Shown here piece after piece: positions 49,933 through 58,652 of a DNA stretch of 64,000 nt. The notes beneath the pieces are model-generated. The model worked only from the letters and a program-made list of their open reading frames with translations. It searched no databases and had not been told where the DNA came from. Within the stretch, counting starts at the first letter, position 1. Each line of letters opens with the position of its first letter. The position numbers and the translations under genes were made by a program. This stretch comes from an uncultured Vampirovibrio sp. (GTDB lineage: Bacteria; Cyanobacteriota; Vampirovibrionia; Gastranaerophilales; Gastranaerophilaceae). Where the stretch lies: NCBI GenBank assembly GCA_910584405.1, contig CAJUAL010000001.1:1-64000 (forward strand), given 5' to 3'.

Positions 49933-50943
49933 ATGTCTTGTAAAATGTTATTTTTCGATTACAGAGAATCAGAAGAGAAATTTTTTGAGAATAATAAGTT
50001 TGAAAATTTTGATATAAAGTTTTTTAAGGAAAGCTTGACGGAAGAAACTTTAAACCTTTTAACTGAAGAAGATTTTGAGCAAACTTTAGTTATAAGTATT
50101 TTTATAAATTCCAGTATTAACGATAAAATCATTAATAGATTTACAAATCTAAGGGTTATATCAACCCGCTCAACGGGGTATGATCATATCGATTTGAACG
50201 CTTGTTTGTGTAAAAATATTGCGCTTATAAATATTGAATCGTACGGAAGCGTTTCTGTTGCAGAATTTACTTTTGCAATGATGTTAATGCTTGTGAGAAA
50301 TTTATTTACGGCTGTTACTACTCAGAAAAATCAAATAATAAGTACGGCAGATTTAACAGGACAGACTTTAAATAATATGACTTTAGGAATTGTTGGTACG
50401 GGAATGATAGGTGCAGGGGTTTGTAAAATTGCGCATGGCTTTGGGATGAGGATTCTTGCATATGATGTCAGGCAGAATAAAGAGCTTGAAAATAAGTGTG
50501 GTATAGAATATGTCAGTCTTGAAACATTAATAAAAAATTCTGATATTATAACATTACATATTCCGTTTATGAAAGAAAATTATCATATGTTTTCGTATGA
50601 CAAGTTTGATATGATGAAGGAAGGTGCTTATTTTATAAACGTTGCAAGAGGTGAGTTGGTTGATAATGAAGCGTTGTTAAAAACTCTTAAGTCAGGGAAA
50701 TTAAAAGGTGCAGCCTTGGATGTTATCGCATGTCACCAAGACAGTAAGGCAAGTCAGGAAAAATCTTCCCTATACTGTATAGAAACATCTGAGGCAGTAA
50801 AAGAAATGGCAACATTACCGAATGTTTTAATAACACCTCACATGGCATATGATACTCAGGAAGCTGTTGATTATATTTTAGAAAAAACATTTGAAGCTCT
50901 TTCTGATTATATGCAAGGAGGCAGATCGCATAGGGTTGTGTAA
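49933..50943 (+). CDS. D-isomer-specific 2-hydroxyacid dehydrogenase, lactate dehydrogenase type
   Basis: NAD-dependent enzyme, 336 residues, most like D-lactate dehydrogenase of fermenting bacteria. RVISTRSTGYDHIDLNA is the catalytic-domain hallmark, GIVGTGMIGAGV near 152 binds NAD, ITLHIPFMKENYHMF follows, the substrate-binding Arg is in FINVARGELVDN, and the catalytic His is in LITPHMAYDT. It probably reduces pyruvate to D-lactate in the cytoplasm; a different 2-keto acid is possible. AAGGAGAG precedes the ATG. Its stop touches that of the convergent methyltransferase gene. Confidence 0.87.
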   Translation: MSCKMLFFDYRESEEKFFENNKFENFDIKFFKESLTEETLNLLTEEDFEQTLVISIFINSSINDKIINRFTNLRVISTRSTGYDHIDLNACLCKNIALINIESYGSVSVAEFTFAMMLMLVRNLFTAVTTQKNQIISTADLTGQTLNNMTLGIVGTGMIGAGVCKIAHGFGMRILAYDVRQNKELENKCGIEYVSLETLIKNSDIITLHIPFMKENYHMFSYDKFDMMKEGAYFINVARGELVDNEALLKTLKSGKLKGAALDVIACHQDSKASQEKSSLYCIETSEAVKEMATLPNVLITPHMAYDTQEAVDYILEKTFEALSDYMQGGRSHRVV

Positions 50944-51612
50944 TTATTTTTGCATAATTTGGGCTGATATTGCTCCAAATAAAAAGTCGCATTTTTTTAC
51001 CAGTTTGAAACCTTGTATTTCAAATTCTTTGATAAGTTCATCAGGCTCAGGGAAGGTTTCTTTTGAGTTTAAAAGATAACTGTAATGTTCGGGGTTTGTG
51101 TTACAGAGTTTTGCAAAAATCGGTACTATAATGTTAAAAATCTTTGAAATCTTATTATGATAACCAAAATCCAATTGTAAGAATTTCCCATCCTCGGTTA
51201 GTACTCTGTAAATCTCACTGATAGCTTTTTGTCTGTCGCGGATATTTCTCAGTCCGAATCCCATTGTTATGTAGTCGATTTCTCCATTTTTAAACGGAAG
51301 ATTTGTGCAATCACTTTGCATAAATACTCCGTTTTTGTTTTTTAATTTTGCAAGTTTAAGCATTTCACTTGAAAAATCAATTCCTATAACTTTTGTACGC
51401 GGATAAAGTTTTGAAATTATACGGCTGAAATCTCCGGTCCCGCAGCAAAGGTCAAGGGTTATTGTTCGCGGTTTTATATCAAGTTCTTTTATTGCAAGAT
51501 ATTTTACTATGTAGTGAGTGCCAAGTGAAATAAGGTTGTTCATTTTGTCATAGTATGTTGAAATCTCGTCAAACAGATTTTTTATTTTTTGCGGATTTTT
51601 ATCAGGTTGCAT
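50944..51612 (-). CDS. menG: Demethylmenaquinone C-methyltransferase (UbiE/MenG)
   Basis: SAM-dependent methyltransferase for the last step of menaquinone (or a related quinone) synthesis. In 222 residues: IKNLFDEISTYYDKMNNLIS, the SAM motif LDLCCGTGDFSRII near 53-66, the family signature GFGLRNIRDRQKAISEIYRV, and EDGKFLQLDFG. The C-terminus is a normal length. AAAGGAA precedes the ATG. It is divergent from the DUF4127 gene. Other menaquinone genes are not in the window, so the assignment rests on the motifs. Confidence 0.88.
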   Translation of the reverse strand: MQPDKNPQKIKNLFDEISTYYDKMNNLISLGTHYIVKYLAIKELDIKPRTITLDLCCGTGDFSRIISKLYPRTKVIGIDFSSEMLKLAKLKNKNGVFMQSDCTNLPFKNGEIDYITMGFGLRNIRDRQKAISEIYRVLTEDGKFLQLDFGYHNKISKIFNIIVPIFAKLCNTNPEHYSYLLNSKETFPEPDELIKEFEIQGFKLVKKCDFLFGAISAQIMQK

Positions 51613-51625
51613 AATGTAAATTCCT

Positions 51626-51653
51626 TTGCTTAAAATCTATTTTAGCATACAAT
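51626..51653 (+). promoter_or_regulatory. Leaderless-type promoter of the DUF4127 gene
   Basis: TTGCTT (51626-51631) and TACAAT (51648-51653), spacer 16; the -10 box ends 7 bases before the ATG. Confidence 0.5.
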
Positions 51654-51660
51654 ATAGATT

Positions 51661-52986
51661 ATGAGAGTAGCATTTTTACCGATAGATAACAGACCTGTTT
51701 GTTATACTCTGCCAAAGTTAATTGCGCAGATTGATGAAGGGATTGAATTTTTTGTGCCCGATAGGAATTTACTTGGCGGGTTAACTAAAAATGCCGATAT
51801 TGAAGGGTTATTTGATTGGATTTGTAATTTGCCTGAACTTGATGCTTTTGTATTGTCGCTTGATACGATAGCTTACGGCGGATTGATTCCGTCACGCCGC
51901 TGTCCTGAGTCTTTTGAACAAATAAAACAACGTGTCGAAAAGTTAAAAAAAGTTTTGAAAGATAAAAAATGCAAAATCTACGCGTTTTCAAGTATTATGA
52001 GAATTTCCAATAACAATTTTAATATTGAAGAAAAAGAGTATTGGGCAAAGTGGGGCGAAAAAATCTTTAAATATTCTTATGACGGCGGAGTTGATTCAGG
52101 TGATATTCCGCAAGATATCTTAGATGATTATATTCAAACTCGCAAACGTAATTTTGAGATTAACAAACTTTATTTAAAATGGCAGAAAGAGGGTTTGTTT
52201 GAAACTTTGATATTTTCAAAAGATGATTGCGCGCAATTTGGGTTCAACGTGGAAGAAGCTCGTGAACTTGAAGCGCTCGGCGGGTTTACGAAAACCGGTG
52301 CGGATGAGATTCCGTTGAGTTTGTTATCTCGGGCAATTGAAGGCGAAATTAAAATTTGTCCGATATTTTTAGAACCCGATTGTAAGCATTTAGTTTCAAA
52401 ATACGAAGATGTTTCGATAGAAGATTCTGTTTGTGGTCAGATTGAGCTCGCAGGCGGGCGGGTTGTTGAAGAGCAGGACGCTGATTTTCTTTTGTTTGTG
52501 AATAATTTCCGTGACTTGCAAGGTGAAATTGTTATGGGAGTTGACACGGAACCTTTTTATAATAATTTTGTCGTGCCTGACAAACCTTATATGGTCGCTG
52601 ATGTTCGGTTTGCAAACGGAGCAGATAATTGTTTTATAAAAGAGTTTTTTAAAAATAATTTGTCAGATGAAAATTTCTACGGATATTCTGCTTGGAATAC
52701 TTCGGCAAACACTTTGGGCAGCTTGATTTGCGGGGCTAAGGTTAAATTATTGGCAAAAAAATATAATAAAGACGCGTTTAAACGTTTACAGGTAACAAGG
52801 TTTTTAGACGATTGGGCTTATCAGGCAAATGTTCGTCAAACTTTGAAAGTCCCAGATATGAGCGCGCTTATTGCAGGCATGAAAAGCTTTGAAAATGTTG
52901 TTGCTGAAAAGTTAAATACAGAGATTTATGTAACTTATTCATTCCCCTGGGAAAGATTGTTTGAGGTAGAAGTTGAATTTAATTGA
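51661..52986 (+). CDS. DUF4127 family protein
   Basis: A 441-residue cytoplasmic protein of a family without known function. The start RVAFLPIDNRPVCYTLPKLI, LLGGLTKNADIEGLFDW, AFVLSLDTIAYGGLIPSRR, YAFSSIMRISNNNFN and WNTSANTLGSLICGAKV are family-typical. Conserved Asp, Arg and Asn residues suggest an enzyme, perhaps with a metal or sugar-phosphate ligand (inference). It overlaps the following mntP by 14 bases, so the two are coupled. Confidence 0.85.
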   Translation: MRVAFLPIDNRPVCYTLPKLIAQIDEGIEFFVPDRNLLGGLTKNADIEGLFDWICNLPELDAFVLSLDTIAYGGLIPSRRCPESFEQIKQRVEKLKKVLKDKKCKIYAFSSIMRISNNNFNIEEKEYWAKWGEKIFKYSYDGGVDSGDIPQDILDDYIQTRKRNFEINKLYLKWQKEGLFETLIFSKDDCAQFGFNVEEARELEALGGFTKTGADEIPLSLLSRAIEGEIKICPIFLEPDCKHLVSKYEDVSIEDSVCGQIELAGGRVVEEQDADFLLFVNNFRDLQGEIVMGVDTEPFYNNFVVPDKPYMVADVRFANGADNCFIKEFFKNNLSDENFYGYSAWNTSANTLGSLICGAKVKLLAKKYNKDAFKRLQVTRFLDDWAYQANVRQTLKVPDMSALIAGMKSFENVVAEKLNTEIYVTYSFPWERLFEVEVEFN

Positions 52987-53512
52987 TATAATTTTACTTG
53001 GAATAGCTTTAGGTATTGATTGTTTGGTGGTGTCTTTTTCGCAAGGATTAATTTTTAACTGTAACCGTGTGAAAAATTCACTTAGTCTTGCGTTTATTAT
53101 GGGTTTATTTCAAGGTTTGATGCCTGTAATCGGTTATGTCGGAACAAATTCGTTGTATGATTTTCTTGTTCCGTTTAGCAAGTGGATAGTTTTCGGAATA
53201 TTTTTTATACTTGGTGTAAAGTTTATTGCAGAAGCTTTTCAGGCTAAGGAAGAAAGTATTCAGTGTATAGGCTTAAAATGTCTTATAAGTCTTGGGATTG
53301 CAACAAGTATTGATGCGCTGGTATCGGGTGCAACAATAAGGCTTACGGGGGCAAATCTTTTACTTGCCTGTGTGGTTATAGGGATTGCATCATTTGTAAT
53401 GTCTATGGCAGGTTTTTGGAGTGGTAATTTTGTTAAAAATATGCCTTCTAAATACCTTGAAATCACAGGCGGCGTGATTTTAATCCTGTTGGCTGTTAAG
53501 GCTGTTATTTAA
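52973..53512 (+). CDS. mntP: MntP-family manganese efflux pump
   Basis: A 179-residue membrane protein of the MntP/YebN family, which exports Mn2+ from the cytoplasm. Six hydrophobic segments are seen, with the conserved acidic sites in LGIALGIDCLVVSFSQG and LGIATSIDALVSGATI, related by internal duplication. The start is a TTG at 52973 inside the DUF4127 gene, with GAGG 8 to 9 bases before it; no later ATG would keep the first helix. No yybP-ykoY-type leader can be present because of the overlap. The 3' end overlaps the convergent prepilin 3 by 8 bases. Confidence 0.88.
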   Translation: MNLIDIILLGIALGIDCLVVSFSQGLIFNCNRVKNSLSLAFIMGLFQGLMPVIGYVGTNSLYDFLVPFSKWIVFGIFFILGVKFIAEAFQAKEESIQCIGLKCLISLGIATSIDALVSGATIRLTGANLLLACVVIGIASFVMSMAGFWSGNFVKNMPSKYLEITGGVILILLAVKAVI

Positions 53513-54221
53513 CGTTTTTGACAATCCATTTAAAATAATCGGTTTCGTTTTTAGCTCTATGCGCGCAGGCTATTCCGTTTAAGGTGTTGGATACATTTTT
53601 ATTACAATAACTTACAATAGTACTAAAGTTTGTTCCCCTGCTGCCCATAGTTCTAAGTTCTCCGTCTGAGAATTGGAAAGTGAATAAATCATAGCCTGCT
53701 CTGTTTGGCGGGGTTTCATAACCGTTTAAGTCTACTGATACAAAAATTGTGCCGACTGAAAGGTTTTCAAAAAAAAGGTTTGTACCGTCTAACAATACTA
53801 ACTGTCCGTCATCTATATATGCGTCATTAAATATTTTATTGCCATCAAAAGTTTTATAACCTGTTGTAGTTGTTTCTGGATTAAATAACTGAGTTTTATA
53901 AAAGCATAACGGGTGATTTTTCATTCCACTGCCAAATCTTCCGCAATCAACTGTATATTTTACATAATTGCCAAATGTTTTATAAAAAGAGCCTGCAGGG
54001 TATGTAGTCGGGTCAAGTGATATATCATCAGCTTCCATTTGGCGAAAAGCCTGCTGTATTGTAGAATATGATTTCAAAAATTGAGAGCGCAAGCGGTGAG
54101 CCTTTTGTGCCATAATCAGGTTAGGTATTGTCATTGCTGCAACAACTCCGATTATCCCGAGGGTGATTAAAGTTTCAGCAAGAGTGAAGGCTTTTTTTAT
54201 ATATTTACCTCTTTCTGTCAA
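53505..54221 (-). CDS. Prepilin-like protein 3, Ala at the cleavage site
   Basis: The 238-residue protein has an 11-residue leader MTERGKYIKKA, then FTLAETLITLGIIGVVAAM. The residue before the cut is Ala instead of the nearly invariant Gly, which may slow processing. The globular part contains VDCGRFGSGMKNHPLCFYK, SVDLNGYETPPNRAGYDLFT and the end IACAHRAKNETDYFKWIVKN, closely matching prepilin 2. It is divergent from the XRE gene at 54362 across 140 bases. Probable minor pilin. Confidence 0.84.
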   Translation of the reverse strand: MTERGKYIKKAFTLAETLITLGIIGVVAAMTIPNLIMAQKAHRLRSQFLKSYSTIQQAFRQMEADDISLDPTTYPAGSFYKTFGNYVKYTVDCGRFGSGMKNHPLCFYKTQLFNPETTTTGYKTFDGNKIFNDAYIDDGQLVLLDGTNLFFENLSVGTIFVSVDLNGYETPPNRAGYDLFTFQFSDGELRTMGSRGTNFSTIVSYCNKNVSNTLNGIACAHRAKNETDYFKWIVKNVK

Positions 54222-54247
54222 AATTTTGCTCCTTTTTCTTATAAACT

Positions 54248-54313
54248 GACAAATTCTTGCTTATATTATGACATAATTTTACATTATGTCAAATTAATAA
54301 GACAAATTTTTGC
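54248..54313. promoter_or_regulatory. Operator-like repeats between prepilin 3 and its XRE gene
   Basis: A perfect inverted repeat TGACATAA (54269-54276) and TTATGTCA (54284-54291) with a 7-base centre is framed by a direct repeat GACAAATTCTTGC (54248-54260) and GACAAATTTTTGC (54301-54313). Confidence 0.5.
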
Positions 54314-54361
54314 CTTAATAAAATACAAAAAACAATTATACTCATTATAAGAGGTGAAAAT

Positions 54362-54673
54362 ATGGGTATAAAGACGGCGCTAGGGTTAAAAATAAAAGAA
54401 TTAAGAAAAAGGGCAAGAATATCTCAGGAAAAATTTTCAGAGATGATAGAAATGAATCCGCGCCAGATTGTCAGGATTGAAAACGGCGAAAGCTTTCCTA
54501 CGGCTGAAAATTTAGAAAGAATTGCGTTTGCTCTAAATGTTACACCTCAGGAATTGTTTTATAACGAAGCTTATGAATCTGATGAGTATTTAAAAGATGA
54601 GATTCAAAAATCTTTAAAACATTTAAACAGTAAAGAATTAAGAATGATTTATTCTGTTATAAAGAATCTTTAG
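54362..54673 (+). CDS. XRE-family regulator paired with prepilin 3
   Basis: A 103-residue regulator with HTH residues 8-65 (LKIKELRKRARISQEKFSEM, MNPRQIVRIENGESFPTAEN, IAFALNVTPQELFYNE) and a helical tail (IQKSLKHLNSKELRMIYSVI) like those of the other XRE proteins here. GAGGTG precedes the ATG. It stands back to back with prepilin 3; a perfect palindrome and a direct repeat lie between them, consistent with dedicated control. The orphan OppD-type gene is convergent, 2 bases away. Confidence 0.85.
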   Translation: MGIKTALGLKIKELRKRARISQEKFSEMIEMNPRQIVRIENGESFPTAENLERIAFALNVTPQELFYNEAYESDEYLKDEIQKSLKHLNSKELRMIYSVIKNL

Positions 54674-54675
54674 TT

Positions 54676-55626
54676 TTAATTGTTTAAAAAGCACGCGCTT
54701 TGGTGATTTCCGGAAATAGATTTTAATAGTGGAACTTGTTTGGTGCAGATTTCCATACAGTATTTACAGCGCGGGTTAAATTTGCAGCCGTCGATTTGCT
54801 GGGATAATGTCGGAGGCTGACCTTGGATTGTTTCTAAAGTTTTATCTCGGTTTGAAGGGATTGATTTTAGAAGTGCCTGAGAATACGGGTGGTTCGGGTT
54901 TGTGAAAAACTCTTCATTTTTTGCGTGTTCAACAATTCTTCCCGCATACATTACGGCAACTTCGTCCGAATTTTCTCTGACTAAGGCTAAATCGTGGGTA
55001 ATTAAAAGAATTGATGTTCCGTTGTTTTTAATTTCACGCAGAAGATTCATGATTTGAGCTTGAATTGTGACATCTAACGCGGTTGTCGGTTCGTCTGCTA
55101 TTAAAAGTTCCGCATTACAGGCAAGCGCCATTGCAATAATTGCGCGCTGTTTCATACCGCCTGAAAATTCGTGAGGATAATTCTTTAACCTTGATTTTGC
55201 ACCGGGAATTTGAACAGCATCAAATGCTTCAATTGCTTTTTCTTCAGCTTGTTTTCCTTGTAACCCCTGATGAATTTTTATAATCTCTAATAGTTGGTCG
55301 CCGACTGTATACAGCGGGTTAAGAGAGGTCATAGGGTCTTGCGGAATTAGAGCAATTTTACCTCCGCGAATATTTCTCATATCTTTTAACGGTTTTTCAA
55401 GCAGGTTCTCTTCGTTAAAATAAATTTCTCCGCTTGTAATTTGTGCGGTTTTAGGAATAAGACGCAGAATACTCATTGCGCTCATTGTTTTTCCGCAGCC
55501 TGACTCGCCTACAAGTGACAGCATTTGACCTTTTTCTATTGAAAAAGACACATCAAACAATGCTTGACGAAACGCATTTTCGCATTGAAATCCCAAATGA
55601 AGATTCTTTACTTTTAAAATTTTCAT
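54676..55626 (-). CDS. Oligopeptide/dipeptide ABC transporter ATPase (OppD/DppD type), orphan
   Basis: ATPase subunit of a peptide importer. In 316 residues: Walker A GESGCGKT at 40-47, ALIPQDPMTSLNPLYTVG, signature FSGGMKQRAIIAMAL, Walker B LLIADEPTTALD, and the C-terminal peptide-transporter extension with CKFNPRCKYCMEIC, a cysteine set proposed to bind Fe-S. No permease, binding protein or second ATPase is adjacent, so it must work with genes elsewhere. The ATG at 55626 follows a GTG; TATAAT ends 8 bases before the ATG (5 before the GTG) and no Shine-Dalgarno site is seen. Confidence 0.9.
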   Translation of the reverse strand: MKILKVKNLHLGFQCENAFRQALFDVSFSIEKGQMLSLVGESGCGKTMSAMSILRLIPKTAQITSGEIYFNEENLLEKPLKDMRNIRGGKIALIPQDPMTSLNPLYTVGDQLLEIIKIHQGLQGKQAEEKAIEAFDAVQIPGAKSRLKNYPHEFSGGMKQRAIIAMALACNAELLIADEPTTALDVTIQAQIMNLLREIKNNGTSILLITHDLALVRENSDEVAVMYAGRIVEHAKNEEFFTNPNHPYSQALLKSIPSNRDKTLETIQGQPPTLSQQIDGCKFNPRCKYCMEICTKQVPLLKSISGNHQSACFLNN

Positions 55627-55699
55627 CACAAATGATTATATTATTATTTTATGATGAAGTAAATAGTTAATCGGGTCGATAAGAGTTTATTATTTACAC

Positions 55700-56074
55700 C
55701 TAAGGAGTTGTTGTCGGACGTAAGTGGTTTGCAATCCAGACAAACGGTTTTTTGATAATATTAAATGCACCTTTGGCAAAGTTTTTGATAGCTGTTACAT
55801 TCAGTTTACCTTTTTGAATAAGTGCAACCGTTCCTAATGCGGCACCGATTCCCAATAATGTATTAAAAGCTTTTCTCTTCCAGCTTTTGGGTCTTACAAT
55901 GTTGTGGTTGTTTGTATCGTAAGTATCTGATAAAGGACCGTTTAGTGATGGTAAATTATCAAACCCCGGATGTCCGATGTATCGCGGATTTTGACCAAGT
56001 ATAGCTGCCGGAGCATCATAATTAACTATTCCTGCGGCTGCACACATATCCATTGCTGTTACCCAATCTACCAT
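55700..56074 (-). CDS. Small membrane-associated protein of unknown function
   Basis: A 124-residue protein that matches nothing I know. The first 60 residues are polar, with many Asn, Pro and Asp (NPRYIGHPGFDNLPSLNG). One hydrophobic segment (NTLLGIGAALGTVALIQ, about residues 72-88) is followed by a basic, amphipathic C-terminal part (NFAKGAFNIIKKPFVWIAN). AAGGAG precedes the ATG. It lies between the OppD-type gene and a secreted protein, all on the minus strand, with gaps of about 70 bases. Confidence 0.5.
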   Translation of the reverse strand: MVDWVTAMDMCAAAGIVNYDAPAAILGQNPRYIGHPGFDNLPSLNGPLSDTYDTNNHNIVRPKSWKRKAFNTLLGIGAALGTVALIQKGKLNVTAIKNFAKGAFNIIKKPFVWIANHLRPTTTP

Positions 56075-56143
56075 GGAAAACTCCTTTACATATTTTACCT
56101 ACAAATATATAAAGTATTTTTTGTGATAAAAATTGCGCGTTTT

Positions 56144-56890
56144 TTAAAAAATTCTTTCACACATTCCTTGGTTTATGTGTTTTTCTATTGTATCCATTGT
56201 TTTAAAATCGATATCTCTATCATTTGTGCATTTGAAAGAATTGAAACCCTTTTCATATTTAGTGACATAGCAGGTTGTATCGGCGTATTCACAAGCATAT
56301 TTTTTAGATTTACCGTTAGGATCATTAGGAATTTGGCATACCCCGTCACTGAGAGTGAGCATTAGATTATCATAAGAACTCATTTTACTTGTGTCAAAAG
56401 AAAAACTTACATTTCCGTTTTCAACTTTTGCGGGCGGATTTTTACTGTCGTGTTTTTGATAAGCATTGTATAGCGCTTTTCGTTCGTTTTCACTAAATCG
56501 GCAAACCATTTCGTCTTTTTCTTTTTTACCCTGTTCAATCATTTGAGCTTGGGTTGGGATATCAGCATCAGTTATTTGTTTTGATTTATCTTTTTCCATG
56601 TTATTTGCCATTTGAGCAAATGATTTTGTTACAGTTTTAAAACCTTCATAAACTTTCGGATCTTCAAAGTTTGTGTAATTGCTTAAATATACTTCACATC
56701 TGCCATTTGGGAGTTTACCTTTTATTGTGTATTCGGTAATTAGGCTTCCGTTTTCTTTAATTGAACTTTTTGTGCAGGTTTTTAAGTTATTAATATACTG
56801 TGCAGGCGGTTCAACTCCTATTGTAACCGCGTATACTGCTGTGCTGATAATTAGTGTTAAGCCTGCTGATGTTAAAATTTTCTTCTTCAT
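56144..56890 (-). CDS. Exported Cys-containing protein of unknown function
   Basis: The 248 residues start with a signal peptide (KKKILTSAGLTLIISTAVYA, cleavage near 21). The mature protein contains eight or more cysteines (LKTCTKSS; GRCEVYL; MVCRFSEN; GVCQIPNDP; YACEYADTTCYV; FKCTND; GMCERIF), probably paired as disulfides outside the cytoplasm. There is a helical middle with many Lys and Glu. No family is recognised. It is divergent from metG, 63 bases apart. The start codon is not preceded by an obvious Shine-Dalgarno site. Confidence 0.6.
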   Translation of the reverse strand: MKKKILTSAGLTLIISTAVYAVTIGVEPPAQYINNLKTCTKSSIKENGSLITEYTIKGKLPNGRCEVYLSNYTNFEDPKVYEGFKTVTKSFAQMANNMEKDKSKQITDADIPTQAQMIEQGKKEKDEMVCRFSENERKALYNAYQKHDSKNPPAKVENGNVSFSFDTSKMSSYDNLMLTLSDGVCQIPNDPNGKSKKYACEYADTTCYVTKYEKGFNSFKCTNDRDIDFKTMDTIEKHINQGMCERIF

Positions 56891-56953
56891 TATTTAAACT
56901 CCCGTGTTTATGTTATTATTATAGCATAAATTACTTAAAAGAAGGAAATATAA

Positions 56954-58522
56954 ATGGATAAATATTATTTAACAACTGCGATAGACTATGTTAACGGTGC
57001 TCCCCATATCGGACACGCTTATGAAAAGATTTTGACTGATATCATTGCAAGACACTATTCTCAAAGAACCGATAACATGTTTTTCCTGACAGGAACTGAT
57101 GAACACGGGATTAAAATCCAAAAGACTTCAGCAGCTCAAGGTAAAACACCAAAAGAACTTTGTGATGAAAATGCTCAAAAATTTAAAGATGCATGGGCTG
57201 CGCTAGGCGTTAAATATAACAGATTTATCAGAACAACCGATGAAGACCATGAAAAAGTTGTTCAAAAAATATTTAAAAAATTAGTTGAAAAAGGCGACAT
57301 TTATAAACACGAGTACGAAGGACTATATTGTTCAGGCTGTGAATGTTTCTTGAACCCTAAAGATTTGACAGAAGACGGACTTTGCCCTGATCACTTGAAA
57401 AAGCCTGAAGTTGTTAAAGAAGAAAATTATTTCTTTAAGTTATCAAAATACAAAGATGCAATAATTAAACATATTAAAGAAAATCCTGAGTTTATTGTTC
57501 CAAGTTTCAGAGCTAACGAGGTTTTAAACCAGTTAGAAGATATTCAGGATATTTCAGTTTCCCGTAATAAAGCGAATGTCGGTTGGGGAATTGATGTATT
57601 AGATGATCCTGAACAATCAATTTATGTTTGGATTGACGCGTTGTCAAATTACATCACAGCAATCGGTTATGATACGGAAAATCCGACAGAACAATTTAAA
57701 CAATTATGGCCTGTGGATGTTCATGTTATCGGTAAAGATATTTTGAAATTCCACAGTATTTATTGGATTGGAATATTAATGGCATTAGAATTACCGCTGC
57801 CAAAACATATTTTTGCTCACGGCTGGATTACTATTGATGAAACAAAGATGTCTAAATCTTTAGGTAATGTTGTTTCACCGACATCAGTTCTTGAAAGCTT
57901 TGAATTAGCTCATCCTGATGCGTTCAGATATTATATGGCAACTTCTGCTCCTTGCGGACGTGACGGTAATTATTCAGACCAGGATTTTAAAGAAAAAGTT
58001 AATGCTCACCTTGCAAACAGTATGGGCAACTTATTAAACAGAAGCCTTTCAATGCTTGTTAAATATTTTGACGGTGAGGTTAAGGAAGAATTCTTTAATT
58101 ATTCAAAAGAAGCTGAAAGTTTGTTAAAAACTGCTCTTGGTACAGTAAAAATCGTTGAAAATCATTTCAACCACTTTGAAATACAAGAAGCTGCTCAAGA
58201 AATTATTTCGCTTGTTGATGCTGCAAACAAATTCGTAACAGACAATGCTCCTTGGACACTTGCTAAAGAAGAAAAAATGACAGAGTGCGGACAGGTGCTT
58301 GCTACAGTACTTGAGTTAATGTGCATTATATCTTCTCTTATTTACCCGTATTGTCCGAATATCGCTGCTGATATGGCAAGTCAGTTGTCTTATGATATTT
58401 CAACAAAACTTGATGATATTAAGTTAGGTAATATCAAGGCAGGAAAATTGATTTCTAAAGAAGATATTCACCCTGTATTTTTAAGAGTAGACAGCGAACT
58501 TGCAGACAAATCAAAAAAATAA
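56954..58522 (+). CDS. metG: Methionyl-tRNA synthetase
   Basis: Charges tRNA(Met) with methionine. The 522-residue enzyme is the short form without the C-terminal EMAP-like tRNA-binding domain. AIDYVNGAPHIGHAYEKI holds the HIGH motif, CSGCECFLNPKDL and the following CPDH form the zinc knuckle, and KMSKSLGNVVSP near residue 297 is the second signature. FLTGTDEHGIKIQKTS is also typical. AGAAGGAAA precedes the ATG. Confidence 0.97.
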   Translation: MDKYYLTTAIDYVNGAPHIGHAYEKILTDIIARHYSQRTDNMFFLTGTDEHGIKIQKTSAAQGKTPKELCDENAQKFKDAWAALGVKYNRFIRTTDEDHEKVVQKIFKKLVEKGDIYKHEYEGLYCSGCECFLNPKDLTEDGLCPDHLKKPEVVKEENYFFKLSKYKDAIIKHIKENPEFIVPSFRANEVLNQLEDIQDISVSRNKANVGWGIDVLDDPEQSIYVWIDALSNYITAIGYDTENPTEQFKQLWPVDVHVIGKDILKFHSIYWIGILMALELPLPKHIFAHGWITIDETKMSKSLGNVVSPTSVLESFELAHPDAFRYYMATSAPCGRDGNYSDQDFKEKVNAHLANSMGNLLNRSLSMLVKYFDGEVKEEFFNYSKEAESLLKTALGTVKIVENHFNHFEIQEAAQEIISLVDAANKFVTDNAPWTLAKEEKMTECGQVLATVLELMCIISSLIYPYCPNIAADMASQLSYDISTKLDDIKLGNIKAGKLISKEDIHPVFLRVDSELADKSKK

Positions 58523-58575
58523 TTGTATATACTGTTATATACGTAACAATATATTGCGAAGATATCTTAAAACGA

Positions 58576-58604
58576 TTGAAATATGACATTGTTTCATATA
58601 TAAT
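58576..58604 (+). promoter_or_regulatory. Promoter of the 58653 membrane-protein gene
   Basis: TTGAAA (58576-58581) and TATAAT (58599-58604) with a 17-base spacer. Within it ATATGA (58581-58586) and TCATAT (58594-58599) form an inverted repeat that could be an operator. Confidence 0.65.
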
Positions 58605-58652
58605 CGGTTTGAATGTATTGATTAGCTGCCAAGTAGCAGGACAGGAGAATAG

